From Sepiola atlantica (lineage: Eukaryota; Mollusca; Cephalopoda; Sepiida; Sepiolidae), in NCBI GenBank assembly GCA_963556195.1, contig OY744531.1, positions 100,144,623-100,208,622 of the forward strand: a stretch of 64,000 bases of DNA. The letters run 5' to 3'. Each line of letters starts with the position of its first letter. Within the stretch, counting starts at the first letter, position 1. The position numbers and the translations under genes were made by a program. Positions 46,556 to 58,459 of the stretch are shown here, piece after piece. The notes under the pieces are model-generated. The model searched no databases and was not told the origin of the DNA. It saw only the letters and a program-made list of their open reading frames with translations.

Positions 46556-46797
46556 AAGTTCTAAGTTCTAACACAACAAGTTCTAACACAACAAGTTCTA
46601 ACACAAGTTCTAAGACAACAAGTTCTAACACAAGTTCTAACACAACAAGTTCTAACACAAGTTCTAACACAACAAGTTCTAACACAACAAGTTATAACAC
46701 AACAAGTTCTAAGACAACAAGTTCTAAGACAACAAGTTCTAACACAACAAGTTCTAAGACAACAAGTTCTAACACAACAAGTTCTAAAACAATAAGT
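46555..46797 (+). repeat. 15-bp minisatellite
   Basis: AACACAACAAGTTCT units with a 12-bp form lacking ACA, about 16 copies. An 11-fold LVVLE-type repeat appears on the minus strand as an artefact. Confidence 0.93.
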
Positions 46798-47057
46798 TTT
46801 TTTTCGAGATTATAGTATAATATCACACTTTCCCCTCCTCTTTCCTCACAGATAGAGCTATAAAAGAACACATTTTGGTTACGTTCAATCCAAAACTCAA
46901 AAAGAAAGACGAATAGCTTATTTGCCACGTCGACTTCGAGACTTCCTGTGACGTTATTTCCCTAAACACGTTAGCTAAATCTCTTGTGAAAATTTCTTAT
47001 ATGTAATCTAATTCTAAAATGGAAAATTTATTTTCTACGTCATCTACGTTCAATATT

Positions 47058-47058
<1 letters not shown>

Positions 47059-47122
<64 letters not shown>
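47059..47122. repeat. (TA)n microsatellite
   Basis: TA run ending in TGCGTCTGTGTG. Confidence 0.95.
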
Positions 47123-47125
<3 letters not shown>

Positions 47126-47275
47126 TCTGTGTGCGTTTGTGTGAAGAACATTCGCAAACCCTTATCTATTAGAATCGGAAAAGGAAATCTCTTCCCAAGG
47201 CGTTTGGCATAGACTATGTATGTCTTCATACTGTATTCATATAAAATTAGATATATGTATATATATTTCTATATT

Positions 47276-47490
47276 TGGTATGTACAGGATTCACTTCTAA
47301 ACTAATTAACCGATCATTATGAATTTTGTAACACAGCTACTAGGTGTAAGAGTGGGTAATGTGACTTATATTAAAATTAATTAAGTTGTATGCAAACAGG
47401 CAAAGTAGGGGTGGAAACACTTATTGAAAATTCAGATAACTTCTATTTTTGTGAAATTTTTACAATAGACATCAATTAATAATTTTTCAC
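47276..47490 (+). repeat. dispersed repeat family D, copy 2
   Basis: CTAATTAACCGATCATTATG, then GTAAGAGTGGGTAATGTGAC, ending with AGACATCAATTAATAA. Same order as copy 1 at 4.93 kb. Confidence 0.75.
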
Positions 47491-47595
47491 CAATTTCCGG
47501 TTATATATAAAGATTTTTAGTTATATATTAAAGAGTTTTCAAAAAGTATAATATGGCTACTACCTCCAATTCGAAAATTCATGTTTCAAATTTGT

Positions 47596-47775
47596 ATTAA
47601 ATTATGGTAAGAGTCAGTAGGCGTAAGAACTTCAAATATGGGTTATATTTAGTTTAATATAGTTTCATGCAAAAGGGGCAAAGAGAGGGGGAAACCCCTC
47701 CCTGAAAATGCACATATCTCCGATGTTCGTGATTTTTTATAAGTATTGGACATCAATTAATAAATATTTCTAAGA
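47596..47775 (+). repeat. dispersed repeat family D, copy 3
   Basis: Shares ATATTTAGTTTAATATAG, GCAAAAGGGGCAAAGAG and the 3' end GGACATCAATTAATAAATAT. That 3' end is exactly one unit of the 21-bp minisatellite at 5.1-6.3 kb, here in single copy. Confidence 0.75.
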
Positions 47776-47784
47776 TTTCATTTT

Positions 47785-48780
47785 ATTTTTTTATCATTAG
47801 GTGCGATCAAATAAGTACAACATCTCATTTAAAAAATCACATAATGTTACATAATGGATGCATGTATGTGAAGAACGATTACATCAGCTAGTATATATTT
47901 GGTATCTAGGTGGACCAGTGCAAGTTAACTTGACACGAAAATCTGGGGAACAAGTTCGCTCTCGAACTAAAAATATAAAAAAGTCTGAACTCAGATTAGA
48001 GATCAAGGGAAGGTCAAACGGGTACGTTGTGACAGGTTCCGTGTCTCCCTTTTGATGCAATGACGTCACGATCGTGGGAACGAGAAAAGAAAGAAGTTCT
48101 TTTAGTCAGTCCGTCTTTTGGTAGCGTTGTGCACGGATGCAAAATCGAGATGTAATTCAACAAAAACGAAAATGGGACTTTAATTTCTAAAAGAGTTGAT
48201 AGCAACTGGTATGCCCCTTCCTTCCTTTCCCCGTAACGAAGTAGAATTAAATTAAGAAGAACAATTTGGCCCCTCTCTCAAATTTAATGAATGTGTGATA
48301 TTTTATTCGTATGACGAGAAAATCTCTCCCAAATAAAGAACAGTTTAAATTCTCCGCCGGGCTCGCCTTTTTTTGTTCTCTGCATGAAAAGTTTAATTAC
48401 AGACACTAGACGATGATTACGGTGATGATGACTGCGAAGTCCAGCCTACTACGATGATGACGATGGTGGTGGTAACGAACTGCAACACACTGCGATGATG
48501 ATGGCGACGGCGCCGGGTGTCAGTATACAAAAAGAGAAACGTATACGAGGAAACTAAAGTAAGTGACGATGGATTTAAAAAGAACTAATTTTAATAAACG
48601 ATGCGTAACAATAATTCAGATTGGCATCAGATTTAATCCATAGTCATTAGACAATAATTAAGCAGGATTCTCTGAATTTAAATTTCTTCGTAAAATTTCT
48701 TAAGATTAAGCCTAAAATTTTAGACATTTTCTATCATAAAAATTATGTAATGGGTTTTCATCAAATTTTGTTTTCAGTTC
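47785..48780. other. mostly unassigned; imperfect GAT repeats and a 6.4-kb-like stretch
   Basis: 48,410-48,520 has interrupted GATGATGAC repeats. 48,640-48,775 resembles 6,460-6,600. No coding homology in the rest. Confidence 0.45.
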
Positions 48781-48789
48781 ATATGTGAT

Positions 48790-49010
48790 TGTTTGGTATT
48801 ACCTGGTTATTTCTGTTGGTTTCCGCACTCAATGATTTTGCTTAATATTTCATCTGCGCCGTGTTTTGTATGGTGTCAATCCCCCTCTTTGATTCCAATT
48901 TCACATGGTGTTTATTTCCAAGTACTCATAAAACTATTGGTATTACGATAGCTTTCTTCGTGTGCCATATTCCTTTCATCTTCATGGAAAGCCCCATGTA
49001 TATGCTTAGT
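48790..49010 (-). pseudogene. R2-like LINE C-terminal remnant (second copy)
   Basis: The minus strand reads KAIVIPIVL, stop, VLG and then GIDTIQNTAQMKY, the degraded equivalent of NTIPIIVGALG...GIEEITETIQKTSMIKSAEIL at 59.7-59.9 kb. Stops and losses show it is dead. Confidence 0.5.
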
Positions 49011-49029
49011 CTCTCTTTCTCCTTCAGCT

Positions 49030-49110
49030 TGACTGAGTATATTGGCATACGCAAATAACTTTGTAGTATCGCAACAACCTCTTACCATTGATTTCTCGCT
49101 GGTAAGGACA

Positions 49111-49161
<51 letters not shown>

Positions 49162-49515
49162 TACTCATTAAGAGTTCTCACACAGGTCATCATCAGTGAT
49201 CGCTCACTGATAATTACCGATGGCGGTCCCTGGAGTCTGAGTGACAACAAGTCTCCCCAGATTTCCAGTACTCTCCACTTTTTCGATAACCATTACAAAT
49301 GAATTTGCGTTATTGCAGCATCCGCTTACCATTGACGTTTCGATGGCACCGACCATTTGTCTTCTCTGGGATTAGGATGGCAATAACCCTAATCCTAAGG
49401 TCCCAGTACTCCCCTCACTCTTCCAGTGAAGGTCTGGTTAGTGCTCTCCCTCCTCGGTCTTTCCACCATCCTGGACCCTTCACAACTATTTTGTGTCGTA
49501 TCAGCCGAGTCTGAT
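49030..49515. repeat. repeat F, copy 1, split by (TTA)n
   Basis: 49,190-49,515 is about 85% similar by eye to 59,255-59,580 (GGAGTCTGAGTGACAACAAG, CCCCAGATTTCCA, GGTCTGGTTAGTG). A partial extra copy lies at 49,045-49,105, before a (TTA)n run (49,109-49,161). Near both F copies is an R2-like LINE end, so F may be its untranslated region, though the relative order differs between the two sites. Confidence 0.65.
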
Positions 49516-50014
49516 TCCACCACGTGTGTGTGTTGTTTTTTGTAGGAACGGGTCTCAGTTTATGGCGTTTATGGCAGTTTCAGTTCTTTTGGATTCATGT
49601 AATATTCTTTCTATATTTTTGTTCTGTTTATATCTTATCTACTTATCTACGGTTGGTTAGCGTTCGAAAGGTTGGTTTCCGAACTCGAAAATTTCTTTGA
49701 ATATTTAATGTGTTTTCAACAGTGCCGTGAGTTGTATAGTGTAAATCCTCCCCTTTATTCGACTTGAAGACGACCACGTTATAGTTGGTAGGGAAGCAGT
49801 CCAGTGGTTTGCGTTCTACAGATGAGAAGTTCTTTAAAAAACACATTTTTTCATGAAATTCCGTTTGGTTTTGTGTACACAGCGAAAATGAAACTTTCTT
49901 TACGGCGATAAAAAGAAAACTGTGTTCTTGCTGTGAATGTTTTATAAGGAATAACAGAGATTAGAGCTCAATTGAACACCTTCCATAACAGGGAAGAAAC
50001 TATTAACAAGCAAT
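49516..50014. other. unassigned sequence
   Basis: No recognised feature. Confidence 0.4.
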
Positions 50015-50700
50015 TAGAAACTAGCAATTAGCAACTAGCAATTAGCAACTGGCAACTGGCAACTGACAACTGGCAACTATCAAATAGCAACTGGCAACTA
50101 GCAACTAGAACCTAGAAACTGGCAACTAGCAACTGGCAACTAGCAAATGGCAACTAGCAACTGGCAACTACACACTAGCAACTGGTAACTGGAAACTAGC
50201 AACTGGAAACTAGCAACTAGAAACTAGCAACTGGCAACTAGCAACTAGCAACTAGCAACTAGCAACTGGCAACTAGCAACTAGCAACTAGCAACTGGAAA
50301 CTGGCAAATAGCAACTGGCAACTAGCAACTAGCAACTAGCAACTGGAAACTAACAACTGGCAACTAGCAACTAGCAACTTGCAACTGGCAACCTGAAACT
50401 AGCAACTGGCAACTAGCAACTAGCAACTGGCAACTACACACTAGCAACTGGAAACTGGAAACTAGAAACTGGAAACTAGCAACTAGAAACTGGCAACTGG
50501 CAACTGGCAACTGGCAACTAGCAACTAGCAACTGGCAACTAGCAACTAGCAACTGGCAACTACACACTAGCAACTGGCAACTGGAAACTAGCAACTGGAA
50601 ACTAGCAACTAGAAACTGGCAACTGGAAACTAGCAACTGGAAACTAGCAACTAGAAACTGGCAACTGGCAAATAGCAACTGGCAAATAGCAACTGGTTAT
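50015..50700 (+). repeat. 7-bp minisatellite, about 98 copies
   Basis: Heptamers CAACTAG, CAACTGG and AAACTAG/AAACTGG in irregular mixture. Confidence 0.96.
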
Positions 50701-50702
50701 AG

Positions 50703-50860
50703 GCAAAGGAAGAGATCATCCTCTACTAGATTATGAATTCGATTTTGTACTCTGTCAAGCAAGATTTCTCCGAGCGGCACCTCCCCAGATGTGGCAGCAG
50801 TACTCCATTTTAGAACTATCTGACCCAGGTAGATGATTGCATCAGCGGGCAAGTACTATC
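50703..50860 (-). pseudogene. CR1/jockey-like LINE RT fragment
   Basis: Minus strand: IYLGQIVL, frameshift, KMEYCCHIWGGAARR, frameshift, ILLDRVQNRIHNLVEDDLF. The YCCHIW...LDRVQ.R...LV.DDLF order is the same LINE segment as at 44.9-45.3 kb but a different copy. About 50 codons with two frameshifts remain; the 7-bp minisatellite starts where the coding part stops. Confidence 0.7.
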
Positions 50861-51225
50861 CTATACAATGGGCCGTTCCGAATGGGTGTCGTGTGTCGGC
50901 ATTGCTTTTCCAAAAAGGCTTGATATTCCGTAAAGCACACGAAGCAAATCAAACCTTCGACCTCTTCATGGTGGTCATAATTTAATTATTCAAAGGCATG
51001 TTTTGTCTGTTTACTCGTTCGTCAATAGATACTTTCACAGATACATTAATTATTAATCTGTTGTTCCTTTTTTTTCTTTTATCACGCTTCTTCGTCAATG
51101 GATGCAATAGTTCAATCCAACAACAACAAAAAGAAGAAAGCGTCCCCAAAAAGCAGTGAATGGAACGCTGCAGCTGTAAATACATTATCATCATTAACAA
51201 TAACACGCGTTGTGTCTCTGTTTGA

Positions 51226-51228
<3 letters not shown>

Positions 51229-51301
<73 letters not shown>
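51229..51301. repeat. (TA)n microsatellite
   Basis: TA run abutting the first of the tandem hammerhead elements. Confidence 0.96.
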
Positions 51302-51305
<4 letters not shown>

Positions 51306-51560
51306 TATAAATAAATATTAAATTATTCATACCTACAGACGCTAGTGTTTCAAGCTTATTGCTCTCATCAGTGCAGGAAAGACGGTCGGGAGTCAGCCTA
51401 GAATGTGCAAACAGTCGCCATATCCACTCGGCCAACGGACACTGTCACGTAATTAAGTAAAATTAAGATCTATATGTACCTAGAAGCGGGCACAGATAGA
51501 AGAATAGTCGAGAGTGTTCGACGAACGTATTCGGAACTTTGCATTAGAGCTTTTTGACAG
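51302..51560 (-). mobile_element. tRNA-type SINE/retrozyme-like unit with hammerhead, copy 1
   Basis: Minus-strand order: leader, then a tRNA-like head (GTTGGCCGAGTGGATATGGC; B box damaged to GGCTGACTCCC), then the hammerhead at 51,331-51,377. Core CTGATGA (51,365-51,371), stem II GAGC/GCTT with AATAA loop, GAAAC (51,347-51,351), GTC (51,338-51,340), stem I TGCA/TGTA. Stem III has one A-C mismatch. A second unit in the same orientation begins 318 bp away. Confidence 0.7.
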
Positions 51561-51604
51561 TATATTTTTAACATACCCGAGAGTGCTCAACTTTAATTTC
51601 TTAA

Positions 51605-51870
51605 AGGGGCTTAGTATAATATTTATGAATAAATATTAAATTATTAATACCTACAGACGCTAGCGTTTCAAGCTTATTGCTCTCATCAGTGCAGGACAGT
51701 AACAATTTCAGTCGGTCGGGAGGCGCGAACCCGGTTCACAGAGTCGCCATATCCACTAGGCCAACGGAAACTGTCACGTAATTAAGGGAAATTAAGATCT
51801 ATATGTACCTAGAAGCGGGCACAGATAGAAGACTAGCGAGAGTGTTCGACGAAAGTATTCGGAACTTTGC

Positions 51871-51872
<2 letters not shown>
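51605..51872 (-). mobile_element. tRNA-type SINE/retrozyme-like unit with hammerhead, copy 2
   Basis: Same organisation as copy 1, with better preserved boxes: TGGCCTAGTGGATATGGC and B-box-like GGTTCGCGCC. Hammerhead at 51,649-51,695: CTGATGA (51,683-51,689), stem II GAGC/GCTT, GAAAC (51,665-51,669), stem III ACG/CGT (extendable through C-G), GTC (51,656-51,658), stem I TGCA/TGTA with one wobble. Core residues all match. Bounded on the far side by (TA)n. Confidence 0.75.

Positions 51873-51931
<59 letters not shown>
51873..51931. repeat. (TA)n microsatellite
   Basis: TA run. Confidence 0.96.
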
Positions 51932-51933
<2 letters not shown>

Positions 51934-52035
51934 TACTATTTCATGTATCCACATAAAATTTTATAAAGAGATATATTTTTTATGTATCAATTTTCAGTAT
52001 TTACTTCAACAGTGCTCGATACGTAAATATAGCTA

Positions 52036-52310
<275 letters not shown>

Positions 52311-52904
52311 TAAATTTTTAAAAATAAAAATACATGTATATATATATATATATTTATTTTTTTAAATATTTTTAATATGAAATTAAATATAATAAAATAA
52401 TACAAATACATGAAACTATAAATTACTTAAAATGTAGTGTAATGGATTCGTCCGAACACTGTAAAATACAGCAAATCTTTGTAAATAACGGATACATTTT
52501 CTTAGACACAGACGAACAACACAGGTAAGGAAGACATTTTTGAATAACTAAATAAGTTAGCAAAACATTAATATGGAACAAAGCTTAGATCTAATTTACG
52601 GAACTTTTTTTTTCTTGTCTTTTAAGGGAAGTGGGATCTGATCAACCCTGCTGTGAAGCCATGAGATAAAATACTGTCTTGTTTTTAAATTCCCGAAACA
52701 GTTTTCCATGGTAAACAACTGATGATCCCTTAAATAATGTTAAGACTAGCGTAAATTCTTGGAAGCAAACGAATATAGTGACTGTAAAAGTAAATTGACT
52801 TACAAGAGAAGTAATTTTCCACCAAAGGACTTGGGACAAAAGCGTTTTTGGGGGGGAGTGGGTAGGTGGGTGGCCATATAGTTTTAATGGTTTAAAAAAC
52901 TTCC

Positions 52905-52909
<5 letters not shown>
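52311..52909. other. unassigned AT-rich sequence
   Basis: No recognised feature. A poly-G stretch is at 52,850-52,856. Confidence 0.4.

Positions 52910-52968
<59 letters not shown>
52910..52968. repeat. (TA)n microsatellite
   Basis: TA run at the 3' end (minus sense) of the next element. Confidence 0.96.
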
Positions 52969-52972
<4 letters not shown>

Positions 52973-53275
52973 TTTCACTTACAGACGACGTCGTTTCGGG
53001 CTCTCTTATCCTCATCAGTGTATGAGTTACGGTTGCAGGCGGTCGCATTGGCTCGAACGCAGTTCGTAGATTCAGGCTAGGATCACGAGACAAACGCTCA
53101 GGACCACACGGCCCCGAGAAATCGACACAGACGGTAATTGAAATTAAAATACATTAACCCTCGAGGCGGGGGAATTGTCTTGTCGTTTAAAGTGTCCAAC
53201 GTTCGAGCGAAAATTGCTTATCGCAGAAATGACAACAAACTTGTCAATTTAAACAAAGAACTCTACTTTTAAGAA
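52969..53275 (-). mobile_element. tRNA-headed hammerhead element, 53-kb family, copy 1
   Basis: Minus-strand order: leader, tRNA-like head (GGCCGTGTGGTCCTGAGCG and B box GCGTTCGAGCC), then a hammerhead. Core CTGATGA (53,012-53,018), GAAAC (52,993-52,997), stem III ACG/CGT with ACGT loop, cleavage triplet GTC (52,984-52,986), stem I TACA (53,019-53,022) with TGTA (52,980-52,983). Stem II is short (GG/CC, loop about 10 nt). Predicted cut lies between 52,984 and 52,983 on the minus strand. The 3' part ends AAGTGAAAAACAATA next to (TA)n. Confidence 0.75.
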
Positions 53276-53317
53276 TATTACATCTTTAAAAGGGATTTAA
53301 ACTATAAATAGTTGGGG

Positions 53318-53455
53318 TTTTTTTTAATATTAAAGTGTTTTTCACCTACAGACGACGTCGTTTCGTAGAAGTGGTGGTTGCAGGCGGTAACCTGAGCCTG
53401 AACGCAGTTTGTAGATTCAGGCTAGAATCATGAGACAAACGCTTATATATAGATG
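53318..53455 (-). mobile_element. 53-kb family hammerhead element, truncated copy 2
   Basis: In direct tandem with copy 1. It keeps the 3' half of the ribozyme (GAAACGACGTCGTCTGTAGG, complement of 53,344-53,363) and part of the tRNA-like head, but CTGATGA and stem II are deleted. GTC lies at 53,351-53,353, 367 bp from that of copy 1. Confidence 0.65.
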
Positions 53456-53481
53456 TCGCACAGGATAGCACGAGTCATAGC

Positions 53482-53485
<4 letters not shown>

Positions 53486-53551
<66 letters not shown>
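53486..53551. repeat. (TA)n microsatellite
   Basis: TA run; the 300 bp that follow to 53,846 show no recognised feature. Confidence 0.95.
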
Positions 53552-53553
<2 letters not shown>

Positions 53554-53843
53554 CATGAAAAATGCCAGTATACTGAAATCACATGCCCTTAATAGGGTTA
53601 AGATGAAAATTCATATACACTAAATGTACAAAAGCAAGAAAATTCCCAAATGTTTACACTTTTATTGTCATTAAGGGTATGACTACATATCAACTAAACC
53701 ATTTCATTATCACATCACTACAGTATAAATCTCTATGCATGAGTGGATGAAGTGTGTGAGGTGCGCTGAAGAAAAATTCCTACCAGTAAAATACATAGCC
53801 CTGTTGTGCTCGCATACCCTTTTCACCTTTCACTATGACTGAG

Positions 53844-53846
<3 letters not shown>

Positions 53847-53935
<89 letters not shown>
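53847..53935. repeat. (TA)n microsatellite
   Basis: TA run abutting element P copy 5. Confidence 0.95.
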
Positions 53936-53937
<2 letters not shown>

Positions 53938-54216
53938 CCAAGCAATGTCAACATCCATAAATGGTAATCCAAAGAATTTCAACCCGGCTTATAAAAAGTG
54001 CTCAATATCAAACAGAGCTTTTATATATGATTATTTTTATTTATACAGACATGTACAAAATCTGCGACACTGGCATGTCGATGTTATCGATCAACAGCTA
54101 TTATAAACTGAGATCTCATCAGGCAGAGTTGGAATCCGATATTAACCTTTAATCATATTTGGAAATATGATACAGGGTCGCAGATTTTGTACATGTCTGT
54201 TTAAATAAAAATAATC

Positions 54217-54222
<6 letters not shown>
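53936..54222. mobile_element. element P, diverged partly palindromic copy 5
   Basis: The plus-strand monomer from AATCCAAGCAATGTC to AATCATATTTGG is more diverged than copies 1, 2 and 4. A short inverted arm follows (TCGCAGATTTTGTACATGTC to ATAATCATG), with the middle of the arm missing. The matching ATTATTTTT/AAAAATAAT variant is present on both arms. Confidence 0.7.
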
Positions 54223-54266
<44 letters not shown>

Positions 54267-54287
54267 GTATGTGTGTGTGTGTGTGTA
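54223..54287. repeat. (TA)n(TG)n microsatellite
   Basis: TA then TG. Confidence 0.95.
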
Positions 54288-55265
54288 ACGTGTTTTTCCC
54301 TATTTCATTAACAAGTATAACTTTCTAACCAAGAGCAGCATATGCAAATATGTTCGGCAGCGATTTAGGCCAATTGTATATTCCTGTTTTAGGAAAATAT
54401 ATGTTCATTGATTTGCTTTCAATAAGTTTTACATTTTATCCCACTTGACAACTTCTCTTAAGATAGTCGGGTGAGTTTTTAATCTCACGCTCAGATCTTC
54501 TTCTAGAAGTCTTGTTCATAGGATACAAATTCTCCTAGCACTGTTATCATTTCATTTTTCGCCCTTGCTATTCTGTGTCGTCTATTCTACATTCACCTAC
54601 ACTTTGATTGGGAGAGGGGGTGTTTTTATTTGCTATTCCAAGACATTGTTTTACATTATCGATTGCCAGAATAACAGATTAACAGATTAGCATTCAACAA
54701 ACACGGAGCGGTCTTTAAGGTCAATACGATAATCGTTTAATAACAGTCCCGTTCATCATTCATACTTTTTAATATTTGCTTCTGTTTATTATAGCTATCA
54801 TTACAGTTTTCAAACGATATGCTTTATGTAAAAGTCATTTCTTTCAACTATATCCAGCTACTTATTTAACATTCTATTTTACATTTTAAAGTATCGATTT
54901 GCAGGTGTTTTCGCATACCGAGATTAAACGAAGAATAGAATAATCTACACTTAAGGATTAATAGTTTATCAGGACAGCAGAATAACAGAATTCACATATT
55001 TAGAACAGCAAGCAGTCTCGCTTCTTACATATATCATCCTATATTCCTTCTTTTTCCCCTTTACATTTTATATAATTTTTTTTCTTCCTGATCAACTCTG
55101 GTTACTTTTAACGACTCATTCGGCTTTTGATAATGTCAAAAACATCATGTTTTACGCGTGAATAAAAATCAGATTACAGATGTTTACATTCCAACCAATC
55201 AGTGTTCACGTTAACCTTACGATCGAGCACTTTATTGATTTCTTTTCAATATACCATGACACATA

Positions 55266-55268
<3 letters not shown>
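54288..55268. other. unassigned AT-rich sequence
   Basis: About 1 kb without recognised repeats, RNA genes or coding homology. Confidence 0.4.
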
Positions 55269-55347
<79 letters not shown>

Positions 55348-55348
55348 T
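55269..55348. repeat. (TA)n(TG)n microsatellite
   Basis: TA then TG. Confidence 0.95.
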
Positions 55349-55501
55349 TGTATGTTGACACTTAGCTATGGGCAAATAGCGTCGCCAACCCGCAGTGCCT
55401 AGCGTGGCGGCTATGACAAACCCCCTTGAGTTACAATCACCAATAAGGTGTCTGAAACCAGGAAGGGGTTCCTGCTCCAGGACTGATCAAAAACCCTAGT
55501 C

Positions 55502-55503
<2 letters not shown>

Positions 55504-55577
<74 letters not shown>
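55504..55577. repeat. (TA)n microsatellite
   Basis: TA run. The 155 bp before it show no feature that I can name. Confidence 0.95.
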
Positions 55578-55581
<4 letters not shown>

Positions 55582-55694
55582 ATTACAGGAGATCAGAACA
55601 ACATCGGTACCGTCGGTTCAAATCCTAACAAAGGGGACCTATAATAGGCCTCTTTACCGGACTCTCTTCAGCCTGTGTGTATGTTTGTCTCCCC

Positions 55695-55697
<3 letters not shown>

Positions 55698-55761
<64 letters not shown>
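55698..55761. repeat. (TA)n microsatellite
   Basis: TA run. Between the two TA runs GGTTCAAATCC (about 55,616) resembles a B box, but no A box is evident. Confidence 0.95.
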
Positions 55762-55765
<4 letters not shown>

Positions 55766-55997
55766 TACACTGATTTTTCACATAGAGAACTCGTTATTGT
55801 GCGAAGCACGGATGGTCTTTGTTCTTTGTTTTAATGGACGACATCATCATTTTGTTACTTTAGCATTTATGACGTCAGAAAAGATCTTCCAAATGTTTTC
55901 AACATATTTTAGTGGATGATGTCACCTGTTTAAGCGTCATTCTTTTATTACATCATTCATTGTGCACGAAGACAAGCAACAGTCGCAGATGGTATTT

Positions 55998-56326
55998 GTC
56001 TTCCTCCCACAGCGGTAAGATGTGACACAGGGTCGTGAAAGTGGGATTTGAAAAGCCAGCGCTCTCGAGAAGGGAGAGTACTCTGACCTACAAAAAATGC
56101 CTGGGCAGCCTCGTCGGCATTCCCCGGTAGGGGCGCATCAGGCGATCAGCAATAAACTAACCCCTTCTCAATGGGTGAGAAGGCAAAGCCTGGGAGGGTG
56201 GACCTTGTAGAACTGCACAGGACAGGCCCACAACCGGCGGAATCAAGCTCCGAAGGCCAAGACGATACTGGTCTATAGGGTTTAGTATCCATCGGAACAG
56301 ATACTACACTTTGATCTTAGCCAAAC
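55998..56326 (-). mobile_element. U2 snRNA-headed SINE, copy e
   Basis: The minus strand begins inside the head at TTTGGCTAAGATCAAAGTGT and continues through the usual body. The 3' tail is lost after the GTCACATCTTACC segment. More diverged than copies a-d in the GAGGAGTAAG part (here TGAGAAGGGG). Confidence 0.82.
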
Positions 56327-56330
56327 ACAG

Positions 56331-57690
56331 ATTTTTAGTAATATATAGATAGATTACCCAATCCATCCATATGGTCGGGAAGGAGTTTGTTTCTGATCTG
56401 GAAGACACAAACAGGGATTGGCGGCGTCGTTTTCATTTGTTCGGTACACTGTCTTTTAGAGACAGTCAAGCGGTTCTACAGAGCGTTGAGGGTCAAAGGA
56501 ATCCAGGGGAACGCCCCCCCCCCCGTCAATAGTTGCTCGTTGTGGGATGAAAAGAAAATTAGGGTGTCACTAAGTTCCGGGTCATTGAACAGAATCAATT
56601 ATATTAAGCTAAAAACTGTTCATATACTGATAGACAAATACAGCATTGGGCACACACACGCACCACCTCTCTCTATAGAGAGAGAGTTTGAATTACCTAC
56701 TAGACACTATCCTCAAGTGTGTTCGGTCTCTCTGGCCCTGACTCTGACCAAATATTCAAAATTACATAGTATTCGAAGCCTAAATAAGATCCTATAGACA
56801 CGACTATACACTGTCTTATACGAGAAATGGTGCACCTTCTCCTAGTGATGTTACCTCAAGTAACAGCACTGAACTTGATACTCCACCAGACTAGATGAAT
56901 TCTTGTCCTGAAATCAAGAGACAACAATAAAGTTAACTGGTCAATTGCGGAGAGGAAAATTCATGTCGTTAATGTTCTTCCTTCTTTACTTACTCAACGT
57001 TTGAGAAATGAAGGAGACATTTAATGGAAATTTGTTTTCAATTAGCGTAAATCAGCAGACGACATTGAAAGGGTATTCAAGGAGTGTGTGCGTGTGTCTC
57101 CTTTAGTGTGCGTATGCGTAAGACAGTGAAAGAATTAATGCATTGTGTATGTGTGTGCGTTTGTGTCAGTGTTGCTATGTGAGCGTGAGTTTAGATGATG
57201 AATTTTCGGAGTTCCAAAGCCATACAGAGAAGGGCGATGGGGCTGGAGAAATGGCGATGTTAGCTATGTAGTGGATTTGGGTTAAACATGGTTGCTGAAG
57301 GAAAATCTGGGGTTATATACATTCCGGGTGGATGAAAACGGCAAAATTCGATAAATCCAAAGAAATGCATCTGATTGGCTTAAAATATTTTTTATTTATT
57401 TTTAGTAATTTAAGCGAACGCGTGCGTCGACTCGATTGCGCAGAGACGAGTTTAAGCATTTTCATTTTGGGACCGAAGGGTCAACCTCGTCTCTACAAAT
57501 GATCCAAAAAGACGAGCGATGTCTAAGAAAATAATGAAATTCAGTGAATCCTGTTTAATTGGTCTCGAATGACTATGGATCACATGTAATGCAAATCTGA
57601 AATATTTTAATTTTCAAATGGGAGGTGTTGTCTATTTTATGCCCCTAAAACCCTTTAAAATACTGAAATTCGAAGAGAAAAATAAATACA
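56331..57690. other. unassigned, largely non-repetitive sequence
   Basis: The longest frame (56,387-56,797, 136 codons) has no recognised domain. Contains a C-run at 56,515-56,524. No feature supported. Confidence 0.35.
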
Positions 57691-57857
57691 CTCTCTCTCT
57701 CTCTCTCTCTTTCTCTTTCTGTTTCTCTCTCTCTCTCTCTATTTCTCTCTCTCTCTCTTAATCTCTCTTTCTCTCTCTCTCTCGCTCCCTCTCTCTTTCT
57801 CTTTCTCGCTCTCTCTCTCTTTCTCTCCCTTTTTATCTCTTTCTTTCTCTCTCTCCA

Positions 57858-57914
<57 letters not shown>

Positions 57915-58121
57915 CTCTCTCTCTTTCTCTCTCTTTCTCTCTCTCTATCTCTTTCTCTTTTTTTTTCTCTCTCTCTTTCTCTCTCTCTTTCTCTTTCATT
58001 CTCTCTCTTTTTCTCTTTCTTTCTCTCTCTTTTAATCTCTCTTTCTCTCTCTTTCTCTCTCTCTTTCTTTCTCTCTCTTTCTCTCTCTCTTTCTCTCTCT
58101 TTCTCTCTCTCTATCTCTTTC

Positions 58122-58152
<31 letters not shown>

Positions 58153-58169
58153 CTCTATCTCTTTCTCTC

Positions 58170-58200
<31 letters not shown>

Positions 58201-58207
58201 CTCCTTT

Positions 58208-58251
<44 letters not shown>

Positions 58252-58262
58252 TTTCTCTCTCA
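57691..58262 (+). repeat. 570-bp (CT)n/(CTTT)n tract
   Basis: CT repeats with scattered TTT. The Glu/Arg/Lys-rich minus-strand frame is an artefact. Confidence 0.96.
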
Positions 58263-58263
58263 T

Positions 58264-58456
58264 AATCAATGTCTAATACCTATTATAAAAGTTTAACAAA
58301 AATCGGAGGTATCTGCATTTTCACGAAGTGCACCCCTACTTTTTTTCTTTGGATAAAATTAAACTAAATATAGGTCACATTATCCACCTTTACTCGTAGT
58401 AGATGTGTTGTAAAAATTCATAATGATCGGTTAATTAGTTTAGCGGTGACACACAT
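58264..58456 (-). repeat. dispersed repeat family D, copy 4
   Basis: Minus strand: CTAATTAACCGATCATTATG, then a GGTGGATAATGTGACC block and a TTATAATAGG...AGACATTG end. The end faces the CT tract. Confidence 0.7.
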
Positions 58457-58459
58457 ACA

